Source: Cytophagales bacterium (GTDB taxonomy: Bacteria; Bacteroidota; Bacteroidia; Cytophagales; Spirosomataceae). Taken from it: a DNA stretch of 40,711 bases. Position 1 is the stretch's first letter; the number at the start of each line of letters is the position of its first letter. Positions 16,448 through 25,790 of the stretch are shown one piece after another. The stretch lies in the NCBI GenBank assembly GCA_013298215.1, contig JAAFKE010000036.1, positions 1-40,711 of the forward strand. The letters are read 5' to 3'. The notes beneath the pieces were generated by a model. That model saw only the letters and a list, made by a program, of their open reading frames with translations, had not been told where the DNA came from and did not search any database. The position numbers and the translations under genes are program-made.

Positions 16448-19162
16448 CTATTCTACCCCAAACCAATACGCGCCCGATCCTACTTCAAACACCGAATACC
16501 CTTTTTCAAATCGGGCTCTTTTCAAATCTGCTTTTCCACTTTCTAATATCGTATCCGTTTCTTTGGAAGGTATCCAAACCTCGGCGGTGGTGTTGGGCGG
16601 AATACTTACAGAAATCCTAAACCTTCCGCTTTCTACCTTCCAATCGCTTGATATTAAGCCCATTACTGACTGATAGTTACCTTTTGCCGAAGTTAAATCT
16701 GTAATACTCGGCTTAATGACAATTTTCTTGAACCCAGGCGCGGCCGCATTAATGCCCAACAACGACCGATAAAACCACTCGTCTATTGAGCCAAACATGG
16801 GGTGGTTTTGCGAAGGCGCAGACGCTGGATACGCCCACGTTTCCCACAGGGTTGTTGCGCCGCCCGCCAGCATATTGCCCCAGCTCGGGAAATCTCGCTG
16901 GTTCGCAACGGTGTAGGCAACATCGTTGCGGTCGTGTTCGCGCAGCACATCAAACATCATTTTGGTGGTAAAAATACCCGTAGAAACGTGCATTTTGTGG
17001 CGACTGTATTCGTCCAAAAGGGTTTGCAAAACGGCGGCGTCGTTGGGCAAAAGTTGGTAGTAAAGTGCCAGTACCTGAGCCGATTGCGTGGCGTTGTCGA
17101 AGCGACCCGTGTTGGGAACGTGGTATTTTACGACGATGCTATTTTTGATATTTGCTGCCAATTTACCGTACTTTTCTTGGTCTTCTTTTTTGCCCAAAAT
17201 TTCCGCAAATTCGGTGGCCAAGAGCGCATGATGATAGTAAAAACAAGCAGCAGAAAATGCCTCTGGACGCGGGTCGAGGGCTTCGTGGTCGCTGATGTCC
17301 CAGTGGAAAATCCCGTTGATTGCCTTCGATTGCAAGAAATCCATTTGCTTTTTGAAATTAGGATACTGCGTCTCAATGATGCGCTTGTCGCCGTAAAAAT
17401 CGTACAGTTTCTTTTGCAAAAACGAAAAAGCCAACTGCCAACCCAGCGGCCCCGACTGCCCGCCGTAGCCACGGTCGGCGATGCCCGTGTAGGGCGCAAT
17501 TTCGGTAATGCCGCCGTCGAGTTGCTGGTCGTTGGCAAAATCTCGGACGGTTTTTGCGTAAAAATGAGCCATGTCGTAGTTGTACGAAAAGGCATCGGCA
17601 GTGGCCACCATGTCGCCGCCGTAGCCCATTTTTTCGCGGGCGGGGCAGTCAGATTGCACACTAAAAACATTGCTCAAAAACGTCCATTGTATTACGTCGT
17701 GCAGCTTGTTAAACATTTCGTTGGAACAAGCAAAGGTGCCGTTTTGGGTTAAATCGCTGTTCATGCGCAGCCCTTCGATGTCGTCCAAAGTGGGTTTGCC
17801 AGGCCACCCCGTTATCTCAACGTACCGAAACCCGTGAAAAGTAAAGCGCGGATTCCAAGTTTCTACGCCGTTGCCTTTGAGCGTGTATTCGTCGCGTTGC
17901 CAAGCCGTTTTGGGCGCACCTGGTCCGCCTTTCAAATTCCAAATTTCTTTGATATGCCCCGCCACCGTAGTCAAATAATTGAGCCGCCCGTCTTTGAAAA
18001 CATCCTCGCCGTACCGCAAACCTACCGTGCTGCCCGCTTTGCCTTGTGTTTTGATGCGAGCCACGCCCGCAAAATTTTGTCCCATGTCCACCACGAAGGT
18101 ATCTTTGCCAACTTCTTTGATGCGCAACGGCTTAATGATTTTTGTAACTCGAATGGGCGGCGGCATTTGGGCAACCAACGTTCCCGATGGTTTGGGGGCA
18201 AGTGTGGCATTTGTCCAGCCTTCGGTGTCGTCAAAGTTTTTCTCCAATCGCGCGTCGTATTGTTCCCCCAAATAAACCGAGTTTTTAAAAATCGGGCCTT
18301 TGGCTGTTTGCCAACTTTCGTCGGTGGCGATGGTTTCTTGCGTGCCGTCGGCGTAGCGCACCAATATTTGACCCATCAAGCACGGGCGACCCGTTTCTTG
18401 AAAATCTCTGATGTTAAACTGCCCAAACAACCGCAAGGGTAGGGCATTGTACCAGCCGTTGCCCAGCATGATGCCCAAGGTGTTTTTGCCCGTTTTTAGC
18501 AAAGTCGTTACGTCGTAAACACTGTATTGAATCTGTTTTTTATAAGCCGTAAAACCTGGGTCAAGTACGTTGTTTCCTATTTTAACGTCGTTCAAAAAAG
18601 CCTCGTAATAGCCTAACCCTGAAATATATAGCCGAGCAGAGGTTATTTTTTTACCAAGATTTAGTTGCTTTTTAAACAAGGGCATTCGGTCGTTTTGATA
18701 AAAATCTTCGTCTTTTTCAAACTGCTTGCTGCCGTCGCCAATCCATTGCCCTTTCCAGTCGCTTGGATGGAGCATGGCGGTTTCAAAGGTCGCAATTTGG
18801 CTAAACGCCGAGGCTTCGTTGTTTTGGTCGTACACCTTCACGCACCAGTAATATTTGGTAAAAGGTTGGAGCGGCAACCCTTGGTACTCAACGTGCAGGT
18901 TTTGGTTGGAAGCAACTTTACCCGTTCGCCAGATGGTTCCTTTTTGAACGGTTTTTAGGTCATCGCTCACCAAAATTTCGTAAGCCGTTTGCGTTTGGTT
19001 GCGTTCATTTGAAACAAAATTCCAACTCAAACGGGGTTTTGGTACGTCAATCCCCAGCGGATTTTCGAGGTACTCGCAGGTGAGTTTGGCGGGCTGAATT
19101 TTGGCGTGAGCTGGGGCAAAACCCATCATACAGAAGGCCCAAAGTGCTAAGTATCTGAACAT
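16448..19162 (-). CDS. Alpha-L-rhamnosidase, GH78
   Basis: The 904-aa product has a Sec signal peptide (cleavage near APAHA, residue 20). The N-terminal Ig-like domain (about 24-128, LTCEYLENPLGIDVPKPRLSW) and the two beta-sandwich domains (about 130-460, WIGDG, ARLYISGLGYYEAFLND) are those of bacterial GH78 enzymes. The (alpha/alpha)6 catalytic domain holds SDCPAREKMGYGGD, giving Asp505, Glu510 and Asp517 with the same spacing as the catalytic cluster of Bacillus RhaB, plus Glu774 in TTLWETWAYP. All four known key acids are therefore present. It releases terminal alpha-L-rhamnose from glycans or glycosides. It is the first gene of this minus-strand run, ahead of the SGNH lipoprotein, and defines rhamnose as part of the PUL's likely substrate. 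Confidence 0.96.
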   Translation of the reverse strand: MFRYLALWAFCMMGFAPAHAKIQPAKLTCEYLENPLGIDVPKPRLSWNFVSNERNQTQTAYEILVSDDLKTVQKGTIWRTGKVASNQNLHVEYQGLPLQPFTKYYWCVKVYDQNNEASAFSQIATFETAMLHPSDWKGQWIGDGSKQFEKDEDFYQNDRMPLFKKQLNLGKKITSARLYISGLGYYEAFLNDVKIGNNVLDPGFTAYKKQIQYSVYDVTTLLKTGKNTLGIMLGNGWYNALPLRLFGQFNIRDFQETGRPCLMGQILVRYADGTQETIATDESWQTAKGPIFKNSVYLGEQYDARLEKNFDDTEGWTNATLAPKPSGTLVAQMPPPIRVTKIIKPLRIKEVGKDTFVVDMGQNFAGVARIKTQGKAGSTVGLRYGEDVFKDGRLNYLTTVAGHIKEIWNLKGGPGAPKTAWQRDEYTLKGNGVETWNPRFTFHGFRYVEITGWPGKPTLDDIEGLRMNSDLTQNGTFACSNEMFNKLHDVIQWTFLSNVFSVQSDCPAREKMGYGGDMVATADAFSYNYDMAHFYAKTVRDFANDQQLDGGITEIAPYTGIADRGYGGQSGPLGWQLAFSFLQKKLYDFYGDKRIIETQYPNFKKQMDFLQSKAINGIFHWDISDHEALDPRPEAFSAACFYYHHALLATEFAEILGKKEDQEKYGKLAANIKNSIVVKYHVPNTGRFDNATQSAQVLALYYQLLPNDAAVLQTLLDEYSRHKMHVSTGIFTTKMMFDVLREHDRNDVAYTVANQRDFPSWGNMLAGGATTLWETWAYPASAPSQNHPMFGSIDEWFYRSLLGINAAAPGFKKIVIKPSITDLTSAKGNYQSVMGLISSDWKVESGRFRISVSIPPNTTAEVWIPSKETDTILESGKADLKRARFEKGYSVFEVGSGAYWFGVE

Positions 19163-19256
19163 AAATTGTTGCGTTTAGTTTCCCGAGGATAAAGCAACAG
19201 CACCTTCAACTGGCACAAAAACCACGTCGCTCGCCGCCGACTTACCCTCAAAAAAT

Positions 19257-20147
19257 ATGACTATCTTGCCAGCAATTATAGACGATATATTCGACAAAAT
19301 GGAAAATAAAGCAAATGATGTCGCACTTTTAGTTCATAGTTGCGACAGATACGAATTTTTGTACCCAGGATTTAAGTTTTTTTTCAACAAATACTGGGAC
19401 TTTACTGTGCCGTGCAACTATTATTTTGCTACGGAAGAGAAGGAATGTAAGACCGACCTGTTCGAGAATATTCAGTCTGGAAAAGGCGAGTGGTCGGACA
19501 GGCTGAGGTATCTATTGACAGCAAAAATCTCAGAAAACTATGTGCTCTACTTTCAAGAAGATATGTGGCTCAACGCAAAGGTTGATGCCGATTTCTTCAA
19601 AAAACTTTTTGAACTGGCCCGTAAAAATGACTGGAAGCAAGTAAAACTCCACAGCTCCAACGTGTACGTTACCAAGCCAACTGAATTGTTTATTGATGGT
19701 TTTAACGTTGCCGTGCTCGACAACAATGCCTCGGGGTATTTAATGTCCCATCAGATCACGCTCTGGAACAAACAGTTTTTAATATCGCAACTCGCTAAGA
19801 ATGAGCATCCTTGGCGAAACGAAAGAAAAGCAACCAAGCGTTTAAAACGATTGAACCCCGAAATTCAGCACATCGACTATTTTGCCGAAAATGGACAAAT
19901 TGCGATCAACAACAACCTGCCAGCCGCCGTGAGAAGTGGCTACAGCAGCGTCTCGGTAAATAGTACGTTGGACGGCAACGTGCTACCCTACATCCAAGAT
20001 TTGCTGAACGAAGCAGACCAAGAGGCTCAAAAATACGGCCTTCAATTGGAGCATAACTTCCGCAATGAGCTAACCCACGACGGGCTTCAAAAACCCAGAA
20101 AAGTGGATATTATAAAAAGAATCAAGAATTGGATTCAGGGAAAATGA
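19257..20147 (+). CDS. Glycosyltransferase-like protein (GT-A-like), function unknown
   Basis: The product is up to 296 aa; an in-frame ATG at 19299 (MENKANDVALLV) may be the real start, since the first 14 residues look unrelated to the core. There is no signal peptide, so it should be cytoplasmic. Visible conserved-looking segments are LVHSCDRYEFLYPGFKFFF at the N-terminus, WSDRLRYLL, and YVLYFQEDMWL, which resembles the strand and acidic DxD-like motif of GT-A nucleotide-sugar transferases. GEW and HIDYFAENGQIAINNN occur further on. The gene is divergent from the rhamnosidase gene and convergent with guaA, whose stop lies 8 bp away, so it is a single-gene unit. A role in surface polysaccharide or glycan assembly is inferred only from the motif. 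Confidence 0.7.
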   Translation: MTILPAIIDDIFDKMENKANDVALLVHSCDRYEFLYPGFKFFFNKYWDFTVPCNYYFATEEKECKTDLFENIQSGKGEWSDRLRYLLTAKISENYVLYFQEDMWLNAKVDADFFKKLFELARKNDWKQVKLHSSNVYVTKPTELFIDGFNVAVLDNNASGYLMSHQITLWNKQFLISQLAKNEHPWRNERKATKRLKRLNPEIQHIDYFAENGQIAINNNLPAAVRSGYSSVSVNSTLDGNVLPYIQDLLNEADQEAQKYGLQLEHNFRNELTHDGLQKPRKVDIIKRIKNWIQGK

Positions 20148-20155
20148 CCACTGCG

Positions 20156-21685
20156 CTACTCCCACTCGATGGTGGCGGGGGGTTTTGATGAAATATCGTA
20201 CACAACGCGGTTTACACCCTTGACGCGGTTGATGATTTCGTTGGAAACCTCGGCCAAAAACGGGTAGGGTAGGTGCGCCCAATCGGCCGTCATGCCGTCG
20301 ATGCTCGTCACGGCGCGTAGTGCCACCACGCGCTCGTAGGTGCGTTCGTCGCCCATTACGCCAACGCTTTGCACGGGCAAAAGCATGGATCCAGCCTGCC
20401 AAACCTTGGCGTAGAGGTCGTGCTTTTTGAGGCCGTCGATAAAAATTGCATCTACTTCTTGTAAAATACGGACTTTTTCGGCCGTGACATCGCCCAAAAT
20501 ACGAATGCCAAGCCCAGGCCCAGGGAACGGATGCCGCTGCAAAATAGAGTCCGAAATGCCCAGGCTGCGCCCCACCGCCCGCACTTCGTCTTTGAAGAGC
20601 AACCGCAGGGGTTCTACAATTTGCAGTTTCATGTAGGCGGGCAGGCCACCTACGTTGTGGTGCGACTTGATCGTTGCCGAAGGCCCATTGACCGACACCG
20701 ACTCGATCACGTCGGGATAGATTGTGCCTTGCCCGAGCCACTTCACGTCTTCGATCTGGTGGGCTTCGTCGTCGAACACCTCAATAAACGCCCGCCCAAT
20801 GGCCTTGCGTTTGGCTTCGGGGTCGGTCAAACCACTGAGCGAGTCGTAGAACTTGTCTTTGGCATCTACTCCCTTGATATTCAGCCCAATATGGTGGTAG
20901 GAATCGAGTACGTTTTGGTACTCATCTTTGCGCAGCAAGCCGTTGTCCACAAAAATACAGTACAGATTTTTGCCAATGGCGCGGTGCACCAATATGGCCG
21001 CCACCGAAGAATCGACCCCGCCCGACAGTGCCATGACCACGCGGTCGTTGCCCAGTTTTGCTTTGAGTTCCTCGATTGTCGCGTCCACGAACGAGTCGGG
21101 AGTCCAGTTTTGGGCGCATCCACAAATATCGACCACAAAATTGTGAACCAGTTGTTTTCCCTCCAGCGAGTGCGTTACTTCGGGGTGAAACTGGATTCCG
21201 TAGGTTTCTTCTTCGTCAATTTTAAAGGCTGCCACCTGCACAGTTTCGGTTGAGCCGATCGTCTTAAAATTAGCTGGCAACGACACGATCGTGTCGCCGT
21301 GCGACATCCAAACCTGCGAAGTCTCGGCCACCGATTTGAACAAAGTTGAGGCGCTGTCGCCGACTTGGAGCGTAGCGCGGCCGTATTCGCGGTGGGCCGA
21401 AGCCTGCACGCTGCCGCCGCCCGCGTGGGCCAGCAGTTGTGCGCCGTAGCAAACGCCCAAAACGGGCACTTTGCCCCTAAACGGGGTCATGTCGATGCTG
21501 GGCGCGTTCGGGTCGCGCACCGAACAGGGGCTCCCCGAGAGAATCACCCCCTTTACGGCATCGGTAATAGCTGGTATTTTATTGTAGGGATGAATCTCGC
21601 AATAGACGTTCAGCTCGCGCACGCGGCGGGCTATGAGTTGGGTGAACTGCGAACCAAAATCAAGAATCAGTATTTGCTCGGCCAT
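20156..21685 (-). CDS. guaA: GMP synthase (glutamine-hydrolysing)
   Basis: The 509-aa product converts XMP, ATP and glutamine to GMP in the last step of guanine nucleotide synthesis; it is cytoplasmic. The class-I glutamine amidotransferase domain (1-190) has the nucleophile Cys79 in LGVCYGAQ and the His167/Glu169 pair in FHPEVTHS. The ATP-pyrophosphatase domain begins at about 205 with the P-loop ALSGGVDSS (219-227). The dimerisation domain ends with the family signature [14 protein letters not shown]. The length is normal for GuaA. It has its own near-consensus promoter in the 54-bp gap behind the M16 gene. It is a housekeeping gene, not part of the PUL. Confidence 0.99.
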   Translation of the reverse strand: MAEQILILDFGSQFTQLIARRVRELNVYCEIHPYNKIPAITDAVKGVILSGSPCSVRDPNAPSIDMTPFRGKVPVLGVCYGAQLLAHAGGGSVQASAHREYGRATLQVGDSASTLFKSVAETSQVWMSHGDTIVSLPANFKTIGSTETVQVAAFKIDEEETYGIQFHPEVTHSLEGKQLVHNFVVDICGCAQNWTPDSFVDATIEELKAKLGNDRVVMALSGGVDSSVAAILVHRAIGKNLYCIFVDNGLLRKDEYQNVLDSYHHIGLNIKGVDAKDKFYDSLSGLTDPEAKRKAIGRAFIEVFDDEAHQIEDVKWLGQGTIYPDVIESVSVNGPSATIKSHHNVGGLPAYMKLQIVEPLRLLFKDEVRAVGRSLGISDSILQRHPFPGPGLGIRILGDVTAEKVRILQEVDAIFIDGLKKHDLYAKVWQAGSMLLPVQSVGVMGDERTYERVVALRAVTSIDGMTADWAHLPYPFLAEVSNEIINRVKGVNRVVYDISSKPPATIEWE

Positions 21686-21702
21686 AGTAGGTTTCTAAGG
21701 TG

Positions 21703-21733
21703 CAAAGGTAGGCATTTTGTAAAATTTGCCAAA
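21703..21733 (-). promoter_or_regulatory. guaA promoter, Bacteroidota consensus
   Basis: On the minus strand TTTG (21730-21733) is followed after exactly 19 nt by TACCTTTG (21703-21710), a full match to the Bacteroidota housekeeping promoter TTTG-N19-TAnnTTTG. The -7 element ends 17 nt before the guaA ATG, which predicts a short leader. It lies immediately after the stop codon of the M16 peptidase gene, so guaA is transcribed independently. Confidence 0.75.
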
Positions 21734-21739
21734 TCAATG

Positions 21740-22978
21740 TTATTGCTGGGCGCGGTAGAAGAACGTGCTGCTGTTGGTTTTGCGCAATATACGCTTCGCC
21801 GCCAGCCCAATGTCGTCTGCCGAAACAGCCGCCAATTTGTCGCTCTCTTGGTTTACCCAGTCGGCGTTGCCAGCGTTGGCGGCAAAGGCCAGGTTCATGG
21901 CGCGGTTTAGGAGTTCGACCTCCGAAAAAACGAGCGTACTCTCGGATTGGTTTTTTGCCCTGCTCAGTTCTTGGTCGGTAATTTGGGTGTCAATCATGCC
22001 TTGCACCACCTCGTCGATGGCTTCGTTGGCGGTTTCTACCGACACGTTGGGGCGCACCGTGCCAGAAATAACGAACAAACCAGGGTCGAGCGACGAGGTC
22101 ATGTACGAATTAATGTTGTTGAAAAGCTGCCGTTGTTTAATCAATTTTTGGTAGAGCCGCGCCGATTTTCCGCGCCCCAACACATCATTCAACAGGTCGG
22201 CGGGGGCAAAGTCGGGGGCAAAACGCCCAGGCATGGCGTAGGTTTTGTAAATGGCATTGAGGGGTACTTTGGCCGATGTCTCCATGAAGCGCGCTTCGGT
22301 TTGGGTGGCCTCTTGCGGCAAGTTGCGTTGGTAGGCTGCCCCCGCTGGAATGGGCTCGAACCATTTTTGGGACAGCTCGCGCACCCGCGCCAGCGTTACG
22401 TTGCCAGCCACCACCATGATGGCGTTGTTGGGCAGGTAAAACTTATAAAAAAAGGCGCGCACATCGTCCATGGTAGCGTTTTCGATGTGGCTAATCTCTT
22501 TGCCAATGGTGGCCCAGCGGTAGGGGTGTTTTTGATAAGCCAGCGGGCGCAGTTTTAGCCACACGTCTCCGTAGGGTTGGTTGAGGTACCGCTGCTTAAA
22601 CTCCTCAATAACCACATTGCGTTGAATATCAAGCACTTTGGGGTCGAAAGAAAGGCTCATCATTCGGTCGGACTCCGCCCAAAAAGCCGTCTCCAAGTTT
22701 TTGGCGGGTAGCGTTACGTAATAATTGGTGATGTCGTTCGATGTAAAAGCGTTGTTTTCGGCGCCCACCCGCTGGAGGGGCTCGTCGAAAACGGGAATAT
22801 TTTTGGAGCCGCCAAACATGAGGTGTTCAAACAAATGGGCAAAACCCGTTTTGTGTTCGGGCTCGTCGCGCGCGCCAACATTGTACAGAATATTGACAAC
22901 CGCCATCGGCGTGGTGTGGTCTTGGTGTACATAAACCCGCAGGCCGTTCGAGAGCGTAAAGTGTTCGTATGAGATCAT
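21740..22978 (-). CDS. M16 family zinc metallopeptidase (insulinase/processing-peptidase-like)
   Basis: The 412-aa product carries the inverted zinc motif HLFEH at residues 48-52, with the third ligand expected at Glu125/Glu126 in NVVIEEFKQRYL. Further M16 hallmarks are NGLRVYVHQDHTTPMAVVNI at the N-terminus, NAFTSNDITNYYVTLP, and DPGLFVISGTV in the second half. M16 enzymes degrade or process peptides within a clam-shell chamber. The full zinc site marks this as the catalytic type, not an inactive partner subunit. No signal peptide is visible, so a cytoplasmic location is likely. It lies between guaA (downstream) and the divergent aminotransferase gene. The physiological substrate is unknown. 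Confidence 0.95.
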   Translation of the reverse strand: MISYEHFTLSNGLRVYVHQDHTTPMAVVNILYNVGARDEPEHKTGFAHLFEHLMFGGSKNIPVFDEPLQRVGAENNAFTSNDITNYYVTLPAKNLETAFWAESDRMMSLSFDPKVLDIQRNVVIEEFKQRYLNQPYGDVWLKLRPLAYQKHPYRWATIGKEISHIENATMDDVRAFFYKFYLPNNAIMVVAGNVTLARVRELSQKWFEPIPAGAAYQRNLPQEATQTEARFMETSAKVPLNAIYKTYAMPGRFAPDFAPADLLNDVLGRGKSARLYQKLIKQRQLFNNINSYMTSSLDPGLFVISGTVRPNVSVETANEAIDEVVQGMIDTQITDQELSRAKNQSESTLVFSEVELLNRAMNLAFAANAGNADWVNQESDKLAAVSADDIGLAAKRILRKTNSSTFFYRAQQ

Positions 22979-22982
22979 GCAA

Positions 22983-22990
22983 CAAAGTTA
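22983..22990 (-). promoter_or_regulatory. Possible -7 element giving a near-leaderless M16 mRNA
   Basis: The minus strand reads TAACTTTG, matching TAnnTTTG, ending only 4 nt before the M16 start codon. If it is used, the transcript would begin at or very near the ATG. No properly spaced TTTG is seen upstream (only a TTG about 24 nt away), so support is modest. Confidence 0.35.
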
Positions 22991-23041
22991 AGCAGATATT
23001 CGATTTTTTGTGCGCAATCCCTTACCTTCACGCACCAAGAA

Positions 23042-24220
23042 ATGTACTATTTGCCCATGCTGTCCTGTCAAAAACACCTTTTTTCGCTTCCCGAGCAAGT
23101 TCACTACCTAAATTGCGCTACCATGTCGCCGCTGTCTAAGCGCGTAGAGGCGGCGGGCGTGGAGGGGCTACGCCGCAAGTCTCAGCCCTACGGCATTGGC
23201 CAAGACCATTTTTTCGACACCGCCGAAACAGTTAAGCAGCGGTTTGCCGAACTTATAAATTGCCCCGACCCCAGCCGCATTGCCATTATGCCGTCGGTTT
23301 CTTACGGCATGGCCACCGTTGTGAAAAACCTGCTCAAAAAATCGGTGGTTCAACCCAATAAAAAAATCATTGTTGTGGGAGAGGAGTTCCCCAGCGGTGT
23401 ATACGCCTGGGACGAGCTGGTTTCTGACCACAACGTGCGCTTAGAAATTGTGTTGGCTCCCACCGAGCTGCAAGACCGTGGCCAACTTTGGAACCAAAAA
23501 GTATTGGCGGCCATCGACCAACATACGCTGGTGGTCTGCGTGTCGCCCACCCACTGGGCCGACGGCACGCTGTTCGATCTCGTGGCCATTCGCCAGCGGT
23601 GCACCGCGCACGGAGTTTTGTTGGTTGTTGATGGTACGCAACACGTGGGTGCACACGGCTTTGATGTTGAAGCGGTGCAGCCCGATTTTATGGTCTGCGG
23701 CGTTTATAAATGGCTGCTGGGCCCGTATTCCAATGCAATCGCGTACTGCGGTCGTTTTTTCGACGACGGTTTTGCCCTCGAACAAACCTGGGCGGGGCGC
23801 GTGGGCAGCCAAAATTTCAAAAACCTCGTCAATTACCAGACCGAAATGCGGCCCCAAGCGTTTCGTTACAACATGGGCGAGTTTAGCAATTTTATAAACC
23901 TGCCCATGATTGTGGCGGCTCTTGACCATTTGCTGGAGTGGCGGCCCGAGGGTATTCAGGATTATGCCCAGCAATTGAGCCACCCGATGGTACAAAGCCT
24001 GCGCCAAGCGGGCTACTGGATCGAAGCCGACCAGCACCGCGCCCACCATTTGTTCGGAATTAGGCCGCCCAAAGGCATCGATTTGCCGCTTCTACAACAA
24101 AAACTGATCGACCAAAATGTGTTTGTTTCGTACCGGGGCGATGCCATTCGGTTGTCGATAAATGTTTGGAATGACGCGGAGGACATTGCTATTTTTGAGC
24201 GTATTTTAGTGAACGCGTAA
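23042..24220 (+). CDS. PLP-dependent aminotransferase class V-fold protein
   Basis: The 392-aa product has class-V fold features: VHYLNCATMSPLSKRV at the N-terminus, a cofactor-ring motif SPTHWADG (168-175), the PLP-N1 Asp197 in LLVVDGTQHVG, and the Schiff-base lysine Lys223 in GVYKWLLGPYS. Related proteins are cysteine desulfurases, isopenicillin-N epimerase-like enzymes and kynureninase-like enzymes. The conserved Cys loop of desulfurases was not recognised, so the reaction is left open. ATG 23057 (MLSCQKHLFSLPEQ) is a credible alternative start. It is divergent from the M16 gene (63 bp gap) and followed after 12 bp by an exported TPR-like gene, probably in one operon. It is cytoplasmic. 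Confidence 0.9.
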   Translation: MYYLPMLSCQKHLFSLPEQVHYLNCATMSPLSKRVEAAGVEGLRRKSQPYGIGQDHFFDTAETVKQRFAELINCPDPSRIAIMPSVSYGMATVVKNLLKKSVVQPNKKIIVVGEEFPSGVYAWDELVSDHNVRLEIVLAPTELQDRGQLWNQKVLAAIDQHTLVVCVSPTHWADGTLFDLVAIRQRCTAHGVLLVVDGTQHVGAHGFDVEAVQPDFMVCGVYKWLLGPYSNAIAYCGRFFDDGFALEQTWAGRVGSQNFKNLVNYQTEMRPQAFRYNMGEFSNFINLPMIVAALDHLLEWRPEGIQDYAQQLSHPMVQSLRQAGYWIEADQHRAHHLFGIRPPKGIDLPLLQQKLIDQNVFVSYRGDAIRLSINVWNDAEDIAIFERILVNA

Positions 24221-24232
24221 AAAGACCGAGCC

Positions 24233-25336
24233 ATGAAAGTCACCCACTTGCTATTTTTTTTGCTGATCCTGTCGCCACTTTTTGGCCAAGTCGGCAAAGA
24301 TGCCGAAGCTCAAAGCACGGTGCAGCAGGCCATCGAAAAAATATATAATTTTGAGTTCGATGCCGCCGAGCAACTCACTGCCAAACTAAAACCCAAATAC
24401 GGCCAGCATCCCGTTGTGCCGCTGCTGCACGCTATGCGTTTGAAGTGGCAGTTTTTGCCCATGGCCGCCAAAACCCCCGTGGTAGTTCAGTACCAACAAA
24501 CACTGAATGCGTGCATAAACAACGCCAAAAAGCTGCTCGCAAACCCCAACACCAAGCCCGAGGGTACTTTCTTTTTGCTGGCGGCCCACGGCTACATTGC
24601 CCTGGCTTATAATTACAACAGCGAAACCCTAAAAGCCGCTGGCGAAAGCCGAAAAGCCTACGGTTTTTTGTCGGACAGTTTTGATTTTTTAGACCAAAAC
24701 GACGAGTTTCTGTTTACCACTGGGATGTATAATTATTACATTGAGCAGTATCCCGAAGACCATCCGATGGTGCGCCCGTTGATGCTTTTTTTTAAAAATG
24801 GAGACAAGGCGCTGGGACTTAGGCAATTGGATGCTGCACTCAAAAAAGCCACGTACACCCAGTGGGAGGCTTGCTCCTTTCTGAGACACATCTACGTAAA
24901 GCACGAAACGCGGTTTGATAAAGCGCAGTACTACGCCAAACTGCTGGCTGATAAATTTCCCGACAACCCCGTTTATCTGATGCAGTACATCGAATCGTTG
25001 GTGCTCGATGGGCGTTTTGGTGAGGCCGTGCCGCTGCAAGCCAAGTTTACAAAAAACGCCACGGGTTTCTACGCCTCGGGCTGGCATTTGTTTGAGGGGT
25101 TAATCAACGAAAAAATGGATAAAAACGACGCTCGCGCCGCCGAAAATTATAATATGGTGCTAAAATACCCCGTCGTCGAGTCCCTCACGCGCGAGTACCA
25201 CGCCCTGGCTTTTGCGGGTTTGGCGCGGATTGCCTCCCGAAAAAACGAACCCCAAAAAGCCAAGATGTTCACCAACAGATGCCTCGCCCTGGCCGAATAC
25301 CAATCGACAATCAGAAGCGCAAGGTTATCTCTTTAG
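24233..25336 (+). CDS. Exported helical-repeat (TPR-like) protein of unknown function
   Basis: The 367-aa product begins with a clear Sec signal peptide (MKVTHLLFFLLILSPLFGQ). The rest is almost entirely helical with TPR-like spacing: YNFEFDAAEQLTAKLKPKYGQHP, GDKALGLRQLDAALKKATY, DKAQYYAKLLADKFPDNPVY and ALAFAGLARIASRKNEPQKAKMF. No catalytic motif is visible. It is probably a periplasmic scaffold or outer-membrane-associated protein. It starts 12 bp after the aminotransferase gene and is likely co-transcribed, but the pairing does not reveal a shared pathway. It is convergent with the GC-X gene cluster; the 95-bp gap to it has no convincing terminator. Confidence 0.82.
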   Translation: MKVTHLLFFLLILSPLFGQVGKDAEAQSTVQQAIEKIYNFEFDAAEQLTAKLKPKYGQHPVVPLLHAMRLKWQFLPMAAKTPVVVQYQQTLNACINNAKKLLANPNTKPEGTFFLLAAHGYIALAYNYNSETLKAAGESRKAYGFLSDSFDFLDQNDEFLFTTGMYNYYIEQYPEDHPMVRPLMLFFKNGDKALGLRQLDAALKKATYTQWEACSFLRHIYVKHETRFDKAQYYAKLLADKFPDNPVYLMQYIESLVLDGRFGEAVPLQAKFTKNATGFYASGWHLFEGLINEKMDKNDARAAENYNMVLKYPVVESLTREYHALAFAGLARIASRKNEPQKAKMFTNRCLALAEYQSTIRSARLSL

Positions 25337-25431
25337 ACCAACCCCAATGGCATCTCGTGGGTGATTCGTTATATTCATACAAGTCGGCTAATGGATTGAT
25401 AATCAGATTGTAACAATTTCGGTAAGTGCGT

Positions 25432-25790
25432 TTACAAACAACCTCCATATTGGGTTTTAAAAACGGCACCAGATTTAGTTTCAAAGCCAGGCTTTAAGAG
25501 CGTGTAGACTCCTGTTTGGTATGTCACAGTTGTGCTTACATTAATAACTTGGGTTGATTCAATACCAACAGATGCCTTGTATGTAGTGCCATTTAGGCCA
25601 GCACCGCTCAACACAGAAATGCTCGGACAGGGAGTGACGATGATACCCCCAAATTCAAAAGCGCCAATATCGCAATTGCCCACTCGGGCTGCACCGCGTT
25701 GGTCAAATGTGGGGCAACCAGAACCCGTATTAATGGCTGGGCTGCCTGTTTGCAAGGCCATCGTTTGGGTAGGGCCACCGTTATTTGCCA
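25432..25790 (-). repeat. 3'-end repeat A, copy 1 (partner 27534-27892)
   Basis: The 3' ends of two neighbouring beta-helix genes are near-identical in DNA over about 350 bp at an offset of 2102 bp. They cover the choice-of-anchor Q signature and the GC-X domain. A short flank beyond the stop codon (CGTTTACAAACAACC) is shared too. Divergence rises sharply toward the beta-helix repeats. Confidence 0.85.

Noticed and set aside
20070-20741. Minus-strand open frame overlapping the guaA 3' end in another frame
   Set aside because: It has Arg/Ala/Gly-rich low-complexity translation and overlaps the well-conserved GuaA C-terminal domain and the plus-strand neighbour.
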